Shown: piece by piece, positions 52,877 to 62,278 of the stretch | How positions within the stretch are numbered: position 1 is the first letter of the stretch | How the letters are laid out: each line of letters begins with the position of its first letter | Origin: Hyphomonas sp. | GTDB taxonomy: Bacteria; Pseudomonadota; Alphaproteobacteria; Caulobacterales; Hyphomonadaceae | Direction of reading: 5' to 3' | NCBI RefSeq assembly: GCF_018402285.1 | Contig: NZ_JAGYJH010000003.1 | Span: forward strand, 1,302,001 to 1,366,000 | DNA length: 64,000 bases | Made by a program: the position numbers and the translations under genes | The notes under the pieces: generated by a model | The model's database searches: none | Seen by the model: the letters and a program-made list of their open reading frames with translations, nothing else | What the model was told of the DNA's origin: nothing

Positions 52877-55044
52877 CCTTGCTGCGCGCACGTCCCACAG
52901 AATTCCCAATCGATATGCCCAGCCAGTCTCTGGCCGGACCCGTTCCCGTTTCCGGCGCTCGCCCGAAATCGGGCAACTGGCGCAAGCTCTTCCTGCTTGT
53001 CGCGTCCCTGGCCCTCACAGCCTGGGCGACCTACGAGATGCACGAAGTGCTTTCAGTCTCGGGCCTGACCCTGCTGGAATGGGCGCTGCTGGTGATCTTC
53101 GCGATCAACATCGTCTGGGTCTGCTATGCCTTCATCAACGCCACGATGGGCTTCTTCTCCGCTGTCGGCTCCCTGATGAAAAAGCCGCGCGCCGATGCCG
53201 GACCGGATCTGCGCAACACGCGGACCGTCATTGCCTTCCCGATCTATAACGAGAATGTCGAACATATCTTCGGCACGGTGCTCGCCACCGCGCAGATGAT
53301 GTCGGGCGCGCCGGGTCGGTTTGACTGTTTCATCCTCAGCGACACGACCGATCCTGAAGTGGCCCTTGCCGAGGAAGCCGCCTTCGAGCGCATCCGCCAG
53401 CAATCGCCGACAGACGTGCGCATCTGGTATCGCCGTCGCACGATAAACCACCATCGCAAGTCCGGTAACATCCGGGACTTTGTCACCCGCTGGGGCGGCC
53501 GTTACGATTACATGATCGTCTACGACGCGGACTCCTACATGGAGCGCGACACACTGATCGAGCTTGTCCGCCAGATGGAAGAAGCCCCGCGCACCGGCCT
53601 CATCCAGACCATCCCGCAGCTGGTCGGCGGGGAGAGCCTGTTTGCCCGCATACAGCAATTTGCCGCCGCCCTGTACGGTCCCGTGCTCGGCCACGGCATT
53701 GCCTGGTGGGCGCAGAAGGAAGGAAACTTCTGGGGCCACAACGCGATCATCCGTGTGCAGGCGATGGCATCTGCCGCCGGCTTACCGGAGCTTCCGGGCC
53801 GCGCGCCCTTTGGCGGACATATCCTCAGCCATGACTTCGTGGAGGCTGCCCTGCTGCGCCGCGCGGGCTGGAATGTCGAGATCAAACCGGCGCTGAGCGG
53901 TTCCTATGAGCAAGGGCCGCCCACCATCATCGACCTCGTCATCCGGGACCGCCGCTGGTGCCAGGGCAACATGCAGCACATGCTGGTGCTTCTGAAGACC
54001 CGGGGCCTCGCCTGGACGAGCCGGTTCCACCTCACCACGGGTATCTTCTCCTACCTGTCCTCGCCGCTCTGGCTGATCTTCATCACGGTCGGCATGGCCC
54101 TGTCGCTGCAGAACAGCTTCATGCAGCCGTCATATTTTGGCGATGGCTTCTCGCTCTTCCCGACCTGGCCGGTCATCGACTCCGTGCGCGCGCTCAATCT
54201 CTTCGTGGTGACGATGGTCATCCTCTTCGCACCCAAGATTTACGGCCTCATCTATGGCCTGATCAGCCCGCTCTGGCGCAACCAGGTCGGCGCCTTCCGT
54301 ACATGCCTCGGCGTCCTCACAGAGACCTTCCTCTCTGTCCTCATCGCCCCGATCATGATGGTCACCCAGACCAGCGCGGTCATCAGCGTACTGACGGGCC
54401 GCGATTCCGGCTGGTCGCCCCAGAAGCGCACCCAGGATGGCTATTCCCTGATGGCAACCCTGCGCCACAGCGCGCCGGCAATGACGCTCGGCGTCGTGCT
54501 TTCGGTCTCGGCGATGATCATCTCGCCGGTCTATGCCGCCTGGCTTGCCCCGGCGACCATCGGCCTGATCCTTTCGGTGCCGCTCTCCTACTGGACCGCA
54601 AAGCGCTCGGCCGGACAGGCGCTCCGCAAGATGGGCGCGCTCGTGTCTCCGGCAGAGGTCTCTGTGCCCGCCTCCTTCGCGGCCGCGCAGGAAGCCCAGC
54701 ACGTATTCCGCGATCTGCGACCGGTCGATCTCTACACCCTGCTGCTCGACCAGGTGAAACAGCAGCGCCGCTGCGCCCTGGTGGACACCCACTGGTCGCT
54801 CGGCCGGCATGAGGTTCACGCTCCGCTGGCCATCGCCCGCGCGCGCACGGAGACAACAGAGTCGGCGGCCGAATACGTCGCCGCGCTCAGCAAGGGCGAG
54901 AAGATTGCGCTTCTCAACTCCTGCCGCGACCTGGCTTCGGTCAGTTCGGTCTTCTCCGCCTCGGGCCGCCCGCTGGCCAGAAGCGTGATGAATGGCGGCC
55001 ACATGTTGCCCGCAGGGGCTGACTGCGACCGCTCGGCCTCCTGA
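52873..55044 (+). CDS. opgH: glucan glucosyltransferase OpgH (MdoH)
   Basis: About 723 residues. N-terminal helices surround a large cytoplasmic GT2 domain: TVIAFPIYNENVEHIFGTV, YDYMIVYDADSYMERDTL (D-x-D), HDFVEAALL, and RRWCQGNMQHM, the Q/RxxRW processive-GT motif. The C-terminal helices are followed by a soluble tail. It polymerises beta-1,2 glucose from UDP-glucose and exports the chain. The ATG at 52873 overlaps the opgG stop (ATGA), preceded by GGAAGG. Ordered opgG-opgH as in other bacteria. Confidence 0.95.
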   Translation: MTLLRARPTEFPIDMPSQSLAGPVPVSGARPKSGNWRKLFLLVASLALTAWATYEMHEVLSVSGLTLLEWALLVIFAINIVWVCYAFINATMGFFSAVGSLMKKPRADAGPDLRNTRTVIAFPIYNENVEHIFGTVLATAQMMSGAPGRFDCFILSDTTDPEVALAEEAAFERIRQQSPTDVRIWYRRRTINHHRKSGNIRDFVTRWGGRYDYMIVYDADSYMERDTLIELVRQMEEAPRTGLIQTIPQLVGGESLFARIQQFAAALYGPVLGHGIAWWAQKEGNFWGHNAIIRVQAMASAAGLPELPGRAPFGGHILSHDFVEAALLRRAGWNVEIKPALSGSYEQGPPTIIDLVIRDRRWCQGNMQHMLVLLKTRGLAWTSRFHLTTGIFSYLSSPLWLIFITVGMALSLQNSFMQPSYFGDGFSLFPTWPVIDSVRALNLFVVTMVILFAPKIYGLIYGLISPLWRNQVGAFRTCLGVLTETFLSVLIAPIMMVTQTSAVISVLTGRDSGWSPQKRTQDGYSLMATLRHSAPAMTLGVVLSVSAMIISPVYAAWLAPATIGLILSVPLSYWTAKRSAGQALRKMGALVSPAEVSVPASFAAAQEAQHVFRDLRPVDLYTLLLDQVKQQRRCALVDTHWSLGRHEVHAPLAIARARTETTESAAEYVAALSKGEKIALLNSCRDLASVSSVFSASGRPLARSVMNGGHMLPAGADCDRSAS

Positions 55045-55209
55045 GGCGAGATGAACTCTCCTGGCCAACAGGCCTGCATGACAGGGCGCCGGTTCCAGGT
55101 CGTTCCTGGCAGCCGGTGGGCCAATCAAGGTCGCATTTGCGGCGACCGGTCCCTGGATGCAGCTGACCCAAGCTGCCTCAAGGGCGCGCGCTCTTGAAAG
55201 GACAGACAC

Positions 55210-55571
55210 ATGCTCCGAAACGAACCTGTTATTTCCCAAGGATCGGCATGATCTTTTCGAGCAGCACGGATACTCTGCGGCGATCAGGTCTGGCGACCTG
55301 TTGTTTGTATCCGGGCAGGTCGGCAGCCGCCCTGACGGAACACCGGAACCTGATTTCCCCAGACAGGATCAGCTGGCCTTCGATAATCTGATCGCGGTGC
55401 TTGAAGCAGCAGGCTGCGGGCTCGGCGATATCGTCGATGTCACCACGTTTCACACCGATCCGGAGGCGCAGTTGGGCGCCGCCTTGTCCGAACTGGGCAG
55501 CCGTTGGCGTAACCTGGCTTTCCGGGTTTAACTTTGAGATCAAGGGCATTGCCCGCTGTCCTGCAAAGTAG
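55210..55571 (+). pseudogene. RidA-family gene broken by an internal deletion and frameshifts
   Basis: The N-terminal two thirds reads in one frame (NLLFPKDRHDLFEQHGYSAA, GDLLFVSGQVGSRPDGTPEP, GDIVDVTTFHTDPEAQ), clearly RidA/YjgF. That frame ends in an alien tail after ALSELGS. The missing RidA end then appears in another frame from about 55502: AVGVTWLSGFNFEIKGIAR. About 20 codons in between (the usual KxxxFPxPPYPxWT region) are gone. The likely start ATG at 55210 is also one base out of frame with the body. Two lesions make this a decaying gene rather than a single base-call error. Confidence 0.82.
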
Positions 55572-55614
55572 AATGCAGTATGAGAGTATCCTTCTGACGA
55601 AGAGGGAGGCTCTC

Positions 55615-56367
55615 ATGGGCGCAGACGATCTGGCCGGGCATCCGGTCTACCAACTGGCCGCACTCGATCAGGAGTTCATCCTGGGCGACTCGATGCGCGG
55701 CGCCCGGTTCATGATGGAATATGCCAAGGCCGAGGAATACCTTCGCCGGGAGCGCGTGCGCACCACCATCGTCGCCTTTGGCAGCGCCCGCATCAGAGAA
55801 GATGGCGGGGAGTGGCAATCGCGCATCTACACCGCCGCGCGCACCTTCGGCCGCATCGCGTCCGAGCGCGGCGGCGCCCTTTGCGAAGAGGGGGAATGGC
55901 GCGACCATGTGATTGCCACGGGCGGCGGCCCCGGCGTGATGGAAGCAGCCAATCGCGGCGCGCGGGACGCGGGCGCCGTCACCATCGGCTTCAATATTCA
56001 GCTGCCCCACGAGCAGGCGCCCAACCCCTACATAACCTCCCAGCTGAGCTTTCAGTTCCACTACTTCGCCATGCGCAAGATGCACCTCGCCATGCGCGCC
56101 CGCGCCCTGGTGATCTTCCCCGGCGGGTTTGGAACCATGGACGAGCTGTTTGAGCTCCTCACCCTCAGCCAGACCGGCAAGGGGCATCACATGCCGGTCG
56201 TCCTCTTTGACCGGGCCTTCTGGACCCGCGTCGTCAATTTTGAGGCCTTCGCCGAAACCGGGATGATCAGCCCGGAGGATCTGAACCTCTTCCGGTTTGC
56301 GGACGACCCCGAAGAGGCCTGGCAATGCCTCCTCGATCTCGGCCTGGAGCTGCCCGAAAAGACCTGA
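55615..56367 (+). CDS. LOG family protein (TIGR00730-like)
   Basis: 250 residues. The Rossmann-like LOG motifs are TIVAFGSARI, VIATGGGPGVMEAANRGARD and PGGFGTMDELFELLTL (PGGxGTxxE), the nucleotide-binding signature of cytokinin-activating or nucleotide 5'-monophosphate nucleosidases. The N-terminal extension (ALDQEFILGDSMRGARFMMEY) is that of the larger bacterial subgroup. GGGAGG five bases before the ATG fixes the start at 55615. Physiological substrate unknown. Confidence 0.9.
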   Translation: MGADDLAGHPVYQLAALDQEFILGDSMRGARFMMEYAKAEEYLRRERVRTTIVAFGSARIREDGGEWQSRIYTAARTFGRIASERGGALCEEGEWRDHVIATGGGPGVMEAANRGARDAGAVTIGFNIQLPHEQAPNPYITSQLSFQFHYFAMRKMHLAMRARALVIFPGGFGTMDELFELLTLSQTGKGHHMPVVLFDRAFWTRVVNFEAFAETGMISPEDLNLFRFADDPEEAWQCLLDLGLELPEKT

Positions 56368-56373
56368 CTTTTC

Positions 56374-56416
56374 TGTCCGGACGTGTCCCGATTTGGCCGG
56401 AAGTGGCCCCTTTTTG
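56374..56416 (+). repeat. 10-bp-phased TGTCC/TGGC element, copy C
   Basis: TGTCC, TGTCC, TGGCC, TGGCC begin at 56374, 56384, 56394 and 56404, then TTTTTG at 56411-56416. It lies between the LOG gene and pabB and matches copy A (24466) almost step for step, including GGCCG-AAGTGGC in units three and four. Further TGTCC words follow at 56433 and 56444. Confidence 0.7.
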
Positions 56417-56525
56417 ACCGCGTATGGACGCGTGTCCTGAAAATGTCCTTTATTTACTGTGATTTGGCGCCGCTGCGGCCCTCCAGCGCCTTCCCGCAAT
56501 ACCAGCCTCAGGCTAGAGAAATTCC

Positions 56526-57884
56526 ATGCTGGCTGAAGCCCTGTCCTCCTTCGATCCTGCTGCCGCCGCGCTGGCCCTGCGGGGGGAGGACGGCTTTCTC
56601 TGGCTCGACAGCGCTGCCCCTGGTCACCCCGGTTCGCGCTACTCCTATATCTGCCTCTGGCCCGTTGACCGGCTGGCTCTCACCCCCGGCCCTGACTCTT
56701 CTGCCCGGCTGCGCCAATGGCTGGGGCAGTTTCAGGCCGAGATCATTGCCGGCGGCGCGCCGTTTCAGGGCGGGGCGGCCGGCTACCTGTCCTACGATTT
56801 TGCGCCCGCCTTCCTTGGCCGCTTCGCGTCCCGTCATCCGCCGGTTGCCACGCCGGCGCTGGAGTTTGGCGCCTACGACACCGTGATTGCCTTCGATCAT
56901 GCGGCCCGGATGGCGACGGCCTATTCGGCGGGGTTGAGACCGGGCGATACTGCGCCTGACCAGATGCTCGCGAAGGAGAAGATCAGGCGGCTGAAAACGA
57001 AACTGGCAGAGCCAGGCCCGGCTCTGCTGCCAGCGCAAAAACCGGATTGGACGGGGCTGGTCCAGGAGGCGGGTTACAAGGCATCCGTTTGCCGCGTTCG
57101 CGATTTTATCCGGGACGGCGACATCTATCAGGCCAACATCGCCGGCCTGTGGACCGCCCCGCCGCTCTCCCGGGACGAAGCCTTCGCGCACTACCTCTCC
57201 GGCCGGGCGCGCTCCCCGGCGCCGTTTTCCGCCTTCGCGGTTTTCGAGGGGCGCACAATTGCAAGTTTTTCGCCCGAACGCCTCATCAGCGCCGACCGGG
57301 CAGGACGGGTGAAGGCCGAGCCCATCAAGGGCACCATCCGGCGCGAGGCGGACGAGGCACGCGACGCTGCCGCTCGCGCGGCCTTGCTCGCGTCCGAAAA
57401 GGACAGGGCCGAAAACGTGATGATCGTGGACCTTCTGCGGAACGACATTTCGCGGGTCGCTACTTCCTCCTCGGTGACGGTCACCTCGCTTTGCCGTCTG
57501 GAGACCTTCGCCAATCTCCACCACCTCGTCTCGACGGTGGAAGGGCAGCTCGCGCCGGGGCAGGGCGCTGCAGATCTGCTGGCAGCGGTCTTTCCCGGCG
57601 GGTCGATCACCGGAGCGCCGAAGTTGCGCGCGATGGAAATCATAGACGAGTTGGAGCCTGCCGCACGCGGCGTATTCTGCGGGTCGGTGGGTTGGATCGG
57701 TCATGACGGCGCAATGGATTTTTCGATCCTGATCCGGACGCTGGAATGCCTTCCCGAGGCAACCCGCCTCTGGGCCGGGGCAGGCATCACCTTGCTTTCT
57801 GATCCGGAGGCGGAGTATGCCGAAATCCGCCTGAAAGCCGATCGTGTCATGAGTGAAGCGGTCGTTCCCGAGGCTGCATCATGA
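56526..57884 (+). CDS. pabB: aminodeoxychorismate synthase component I
   Basis: 452 residues, chorismate-binding family: SYICLWPVDRL at the N-terminus, YQANIAGLW, FSPERLISADRAGRVKAEPIKGTIRR (PIKGT carries the nucleophilic Lys of PabB), ENVMIVDLLRNDISRV, and GGSITGAPKLRAMEIID. The PIKGT Lys separates it from anthranilate synthase TrpE. With PabA it makes 4-amino-4-deoxychorismate. First gene of the folate operon; overlaps pabA by ATGA. The ribosome site is weak. Confidence 0.93.
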   Translation: MLAEALSSFDPAAAALALRGEDGFLWLDSAAPGHPGSRYSYICLWPVDRLALTPGPDSSARLRQWLGQFQAEIIAGGAPFQGGAAGYLSYDFAPAFLGRFASRHPPVATPALEFGAYDTVIAFDHAARMATAYSAGLRPGDTAPDQMLAKEKIRRLKTKLAEPGPALLPAQKPDWTGLVQEAGYKASVCRVRDFIRDGDIYQANIAGLWTAPPLSRDEAFAHYLSGRARSPAPFSAFAVFEGRTIASFSPERLISADRAGRVKAEPIKGTIRREADEARDAAARAALLASEKDRAENVMIVDLLRNDISRVATSSSVTVTSLCRLETFANLHHLVSTVEGQLAPGQGAADLLAAVFPGGSITGAPKLRAMEIIDELEPAARGVFCGSVGWIGHDGAMDFSILIRTLECLPEATRLWAGAGITLLSDPEAEYAEIRLKADRVMSEAVVPEAAS

Positions 57885-58465
57885 TCCTTATGCTGAACAA
57901 CCGGGACAGTTTCGTTTTCAATCTCGCCCGCTATTTCACCGAGCTTGGATGCGACATTCAGGTGATCGATAGTGACCGGATCACTGTCGCCGAAATAGAC
58001 CAGATGGCGCCTGACGCGCTGGTGATCTCGCCCGGCCCCTGCACGCCTGCAGAGGCCGGGGTCTCGATCAAGGCAATTGAAACGCTCGGCGCCCGTCTCC
58101 CGATCCTGGGCGTGTGCCTCGGTCATCAGGCAATTGCGGCGGCCCATGGCTGGCCCGTAACCCGCGCTGGATCACCCACCCACGGCCGGGCAGCGCGCAT
58201 TACGCATACCGGCCTTCGCCTGTTTGATGGCTTGCCCGGAACATTCGATGTCGGCCTCTATAACTCGCTCATCGCTGTGCCCGGAGAAGCGCGCGGGGGG
58301 CTCGAGATCGATGCTGTCTCTCCTTCGGGTGAGATCATGGCCCTGTCCCATCGCTACAAGCCGGTCTACGGCATTCAGTTTCACCCGGAGTCGATCCTCA
58401 CGGAGCATGGGCCGGATCTTCTTCAGAACTTCCTCAACATTGCCCACGCCTGGAGGCACAGATGA
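57881..58465 (+). CDS. pabA: aminodeoxychorismate synthase glutaminase
   Basis: 194 residues, class I glutamine amidotransferase: LNNRDSFVFNLARYF, GVCLGHQAIAAAHG with the nucleophilic Cys, and FHPESILTEHG with catalytic His/Glu. It supplies ammonia to PabB. The neighbouring pabB, pabC and folP make folate its main role, though such PabA proteins can also serve anthranilate synthase. Overlaps pabB and pabC by four bases each. Confidence 0.94.
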   Translation: MILMLNNRDSFVFNLARYFTELGCDIQVIDSDRITVAEIDQMAPDALVISPGPCTPAEAGVSIKAIETLGARLPILGVCLGHQAIAAAHGWPVTRAGSPTHGRAARITHTGLRLFDGLPGTFDVGLYNSLIAVPGEARGGLEIDAVSPSGEIMALSHRYKPVYGIQFHPESILTEHGPDLLQNFLNIAHAWRHR

Positions 58466-59288
58466 TCCGGCTCCATCAACCCGCCTCGTCAGCTGAAAAC
58501 ACGGAGATTTTCGATCTGACCGATCGCGGCCTGCTGCTCGCTGACGGGGTGTTTGATACCTCTCGCATTGTAGGGGGCGGATTATGCAGAAACGCGCGCA
58601 TCTCATGCGGCTTGTGGCGGATGCGGCGGCGCTGGGGATTGGAGCGCGCTTTCCTGAGCTGGAGTCCCTCGCCGAAGAGGTGGTTCCCGAAGGCACAAAT
58701 GGCGCCTTGCGTCTTACCGTCACGCGCGGCCCTGGCGCGCGCGGGCTCGCAGGCAACGGCAGCGGGCGCCCGACAGTTCTCGCGCGCTTCACGCCGATGG
58801 AGCTGCCGTTTCCGATGCAGCCCGTGCGCCTCGGCATCAGCACCATTCGCCGCAATCCCACATCTCCCTCCGCGTGTCACAAGACCCTGTCCTATACGGA
58901 CAATGTCATGGCCCTGCGTGAGGCGGTCGCTGCAGGCTATGACGACGCGCTGCTCCTCTCGCCTGAGGGCCGGGTCGCCTGTGCTTCGGCGGCCAATGTG
59001 TTTGCGCTGTTTGGAAACCTCTTGGTGACGCCGCCGCTTTCCGAAGGCGTGCTGCCTGGCGTGGTGCGTGGCTGGCTTCTCGCTGCGGCGAGAGAGGCGG
59101 GACTTGAGACCGCGCAGGAAAGCATGACACCGGAACGCCTGGCTGAGGCAGACAGCCTCTTCCTGACTAACAGCCTGCGCATCTTCCAGCCCGTCAGGGA
59201 ATTTGCAGGTCAGACCTTTGATACCGAGCTGCCTGCTGCCTTGATCGGGCTGGGAAAGACCCTGCTGCAGGGAGGTTTTGATGATTGA
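58462..59288 (+). pseudogene. pabC: aminodeoxychorismate lyase, interrupted by a -1 frameshift
   Basis: The first 38 codons (58462-58575) read MIRLHQPAS ... TDRGLLLADGVFDTSRIVGG, the normal PabC start with the DRGLLLxDGVF motif. The remainder (MQKRAHLMRLVADAAALGIG to the end) lies in the -1 frame from about 58578. One extra G in the run GGGGG at 58573-58577 gives SRIVGGRIMQKRAHL and a complete fold-type IV PLP enzyme: RLTVTRGPG, CHKTLSYTDNVMALREA with the PLP Lys, and NVFAL. A working pabC is expected in an otherwise intact operon, so a base-calling error is my first explanation. Confidence 0.85.
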
Positions 59289-60114
59289 TACAGGGCGGCG
59301 GGATGAGGTGCTCTCCCGCGTCCGGGCGGAGCCCGTCATCATGGGCATCCTCAATGTGACGCCGGACAGTTTCTCCGATGGCGGACGCCATACCACGCTG
59401 GAGACGGCTGAGGCGCAGGCCATGCGCATGGTGGCTGACGGCGCGGGCATCATTGACATTGGCGGGGAGTCCACACGCCCCGGCGCGGCGCCGGTATCGG
59501 TGGCAGAGGAGCTTACCCGCGTCCTTCCCGTGATCCGGCATCTGGTCAGGCGGATCAGCGCGCCGATCTCCATCGACACGGTGAAAGCCTCCGTCGCCCG
59601 CGCGGCGGTCGAGGCGGGGGCGGTCATCATCAATGATGTGACCGGCATGACCGGCGACCCCGATATGGCCGCAGCCGTCGGCGAGACAGGCGCGGCCATC
59701 GTGATCACCTACCATCGCGGGCAGGTGGCCCAGGCGGTCGATGCCATCGCCGACATGTGCGCCTTCTTTGACCGCGCCTTCGAGACGGCGGCCCGCACGG
59801 GCATTCAGAAAGATCGCATCTGGCTCGATCCTGGAGTCGGCTTTGCGAAGACGCCGCAGCAGAATCTGGAGGTCATCGCCGGGTTGGGCGCGCTGGCCGC
59901 GTATGGCTGCCCTGTCCTGGTGGGGCTTTCCCGCAAGAGCTTTATCGGCCATGTCACCGGCCGGGCCGTAGATGATCGCCTTGCTGGCACGCTGACCGCT
60001 CATCTGATGGCGCTGCAGCGCGGTGCTCGCGTCCTGCGGGTGCATGATGTAGCTGGGCACACTGATATGCTGCGCCTGTATCAGGCGATCGAAGGGGCAG
60101 GGCATGAAAACTGA
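59281..60114 (+). CDS. folP: dihydropteroate synthase
   Basis: 277 residues. Signatures are IMGILNVTPDSFSDGGRH, DIGGESTRPGA, INDVTGM, LDPGVGFAKT and LVGLSRKSFIG. One segment that usually reads MHMxG is instead VITYHRGQ, a variant I believe occurs in alphaproteobacteria. It condenses pABA with the dihydropterin diphosphate. GGGAGG-TTTTG precedes the ATG at 59281, which overlaps the pabC end by eight bases. Confidence 0.95.
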   Translation: MIDTGRRDEVLSRVRAEPVIMGILNVTPDSFSDGGRHTTLETAEAQAMRMVADGAGIIDIGGESTRPGAAPVSVAEELTRVLPVIRHLVRRISAPISIDTVKASVARAAVEAGAVIINDVTGMTGDPDMAAAVGETGAAIVITYHRGQVAQAVDAIADMCAFFDRAFETAARTGIQKDRIWLDPGVGFAKTPQQNLEVIAGLGALAAYGCPVLVGLSRKSFIGHVTGRAVDDRLAGTLTAHLMALQRGARVLRVHDVAGHTDMLRLYQAIEGAGHEN

Positions 60115-60469
60115 GATTATCATCCGCAATCTCCGCATCCACGGCTATCACGGCCTGAAGGAAGCAGAGAAAGCCCTCGGCCAGATATTCGAGGTGGACA
60201 TCACCTGCGACATGCACACCGACAAGCCGCCGCGCGATGTCATGGAAGATACCGTCTGCTACGGCGAAATCTGCGATCTGGTGGTCGGCGTTTCCGAAAA
60301 CGAAGTGTTCAACCTGATTGAAACACTGGCCGAGCGGATCGCTTCGGCGATTTTTGCAGCCTTCCCGCCGATCCAGAAGATCCGCGTTGAAATCCGCAAG
60401 CCTCGCGCGCCCATTCGCCATATTGTCAACCATGTCGGTATCGCCATCGAGCGGGAACGCCATGGCTGA
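60104..60469 (+). CDS. folB: dihydroneopterin aldolase
   Basis: 121 residues. IIIRNLRIHGYHGLKEAEKA, DTVCYGEICDLV and NLIETLAERIA are FolB motifs; catalytic Lys is in RVEIRKPRAPI. It makes 6-hydroxymethyl-dihydropterin. It overlaps both folP (11 bases) and folK (8 bases). Confidence 0.94.
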   Translation: MKTEIIIRNLRIHGYHGLKEAEKALGQIFEVDITCDMHTDKPPRDVMEDTVCYGEICDLVVGVSENEVFNLIETLAERIASAIFAAFPPIQKIRVEIRKPRAPIRHIVNHVGIAIERERHG

Positions 60470-60953
60470 AGCGGCGCTCGGTCTCGGCTCCAATCTGGGG
60501 GATCGTGAGGCGCATCTCTCCGGCGCGGTGCGCGCGCTGGAGAAGTGGGAGGGCGTGCGTGTAACCGCGCTGTCTTCGCTCTGGGAAACGCCGCCCTGGG
60601 GCGTTGAGGAGCAGCCGCATTTCCTTAATGCGTGCGTTCTGATCGAGACGACACTATCGCCCATCGAGGTCCTCGATGCCTGTCTCGCCATTGAGCGGGA
60701 TCATGGCCGGGAACGCAGCCTTCGCTGGGGACCGCGTACGCTGGACATGGATGTTCTGTACTATGACGATGTTGTAATGGCGGATGAGCGCCTGATCCTG
60801 CCACATCCGCGCATGTTTCTGCGCAGCTTCGTGCTGGCCCCGCTGGCGCAGATCGCGCCGGACAAGATGATCGGCGGCGCAACGACCCAGGAAAATCTCG
60901 TGCTGGTGGGCCTGGAAGCCGGCATGAAACGGCTAGGCCCGCTCAAGGGCTAG
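60462..60953 (+). CDS. folK: 6-hydroxymethyl-7,8-dihydropterin pyrophosphokinase
   Basis: 163 residues: LGLGSNLGDREAHLS, VSSLWETPPWG-like loop (LSSLWETPPWGVEEQPHFLNAC) and RSLRWGPRTLDMDVLYYDD with the metal-binding Asp pair, all standard for HPPK. ATG at 60462 lies inside the end of folB. Last gene of the folate operon; it converges with the sensor kinase gene, three bases apart. Confidence 0.95.
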   Translation: MAEAALGLGSNLGDREAHLSGAVRALEKWEGVRVTALSSLWETPPWGVEEQPHFLNACVLIETTLSPIEVLDACLAIERDHGRERSLRWGPRTLDMDVLYYDDVVMADERLILPHPRMFLRSFVLAPLAQIAPDKMIGGATTQENLVLVGLEAGMKRLGPLKG

Positions 60954-60956
60954 GCG

Positions 60957-62278
60957 TTACCAGCTCAGGCTCGCCTTGAGCCCGCCCAGTTCGGAGGCGC
61001 CAAGTTCCAGCCGTCCGTCTGTTGCCTCTGCCAGGTCGTTGGCAATCGAGAGGCCCAGCCCATGCCCGCCCGGACGCTCGTCTGCGCGCTGCCCCCGCAG
61101 GATGACTTGTTCGCGGTCGGCCGTGCCAAGGCCTGGTCCGTCATCCTCGATCAGCAACGCGCGGGCACGTGCCGTCACCCGCACGCGGGTCCCGGCATAG
61201 CGGGCGGCGTTCTCCATCAGGGGGCCAGCCATTTCCATCAACTGGTCAGCGGAGACGGGCAGCGCTGCGCCAGAAGGGCAGTCTATCTCGAACTGCAGCC
61301 GCCCCCTCGCTCTGTGCGCGAGAGAACCGCTACCAACCGCTCGATCAGCGGTCCGGGCGCTGTCGGGCCGCGATCGAGGCTGGCGGCGGTGCGGGCACGC
61401 GCCAGTTCCCGGTCAACGGCGTCAGACGCCGCGCGGATCGATTGCTCGAGGCCATCGGCCATGTCGGCCTGACCCGCGTCGTGCACGCGCCGGGCGATGG
61501 CGCGCAGAGCAGAAAGCGGCGTCTTAAGGCCATGGGCGAGATTTGCGGCGCGGTCGCGGGCTGCATGGACGTCCGCTTCGCGGGCGTCGGCGAGTTCATT
61601 GATCTGGTCGACCAGCGGGGTGACCTCAGTGGCAAACCGGGCCGCGTCCAGACGCGAGACGGGCGAAGACTTCAACTCGCTGATCGAGGACTGAACAGCG
61701 CGCAGGGGCAGGAGGCCGATGGTCACCTGAAACCAGGCTGCGAGGCTCAGCGTGGCCCAGAGCAGTGTCAGGAAGATCGCAAGTTCGCGGGCAAATTCTT
61801 CCCTTGCATTGATCAGGCTTGCCCGGTCAGCGGCAATGATCAGCGTCACTGGCGCTGAGATTTCTGTCTCCCGGATGGTGCGGGCCACGCGAACGAGGTC
61901 CTGTCCGAACGGGCCAGCGGCGGTGTCCCGGCGCCAGTCCGCGCCGTCCACATCCGGGGGAATGTCGAGCGCATTGTCCCAGAGGGAGCGTGACCGGTGG
62001 ACACCCCCGGCACGGGAAACCTGCCAGTAGAGGCCACTGGCAGGACGGTCAAAGCGCAGGTCGGTGGGCTGATAGGTCTCGGTGGAAAGCCCGCCGGCCG
62101 TGAAGCTGATGGCGCTGACGATGTCGCGGCCGTGGCGGATGAGGTCATCTTCGGAGTTGCGCCGGATGTGGCTGTCAAACAGCAGGACCAGCGTGAACCA
62201 GGAGACGAGCAGTGCCGCCGCAATCGCCAGCGCGCCGCCCGCCAGCAGGCGAAGCCGGATGGAGCGCAAGGGCTTCAC
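60957..62278 (-). pseudogene. PhoQ-like sensor histidine kinase, interrupted by a -1 frameshift
   Basis: The N-terminal part (62278 to about 61307) has a transmembrane helix, a ~125-residue periplasmic sensor, a second helix, HAMP and the dimerisation His in NLAHGLKTPLSALRAIA, the PhoQ-like variant. It breaks at TERGGGCSSR. Adding one base to the C-run at 61302-61306 restores RGGRLQFEIDCPSGAAL, leading into the ATPase domain in the other frame: LMENAARY (N box), IEDDGPGLG (G1) and GHGLGLSIANDL (G2). The full protein is about 440 residues. GTG start overlaps the response-regulator stop (GTGA). Confidence 0.87.

Noticed and set aside
56433..56448. Extra units of the phased element after copy C
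   Set aside because: TGTCC words at 56433 and 56444 are 11, not 10, bases apart and out of phase with the main copy, so I did not include them.
7768..61306. Programmed -1 frameshifting as the cause of the three split genes
   Set aside because: Runs are only 4-5 bases, the contexts read A-GGG-GGC or GCC-CCT rather than X-XXY-YYZ heptamers, and there is no family precedent for recoding in these genes.
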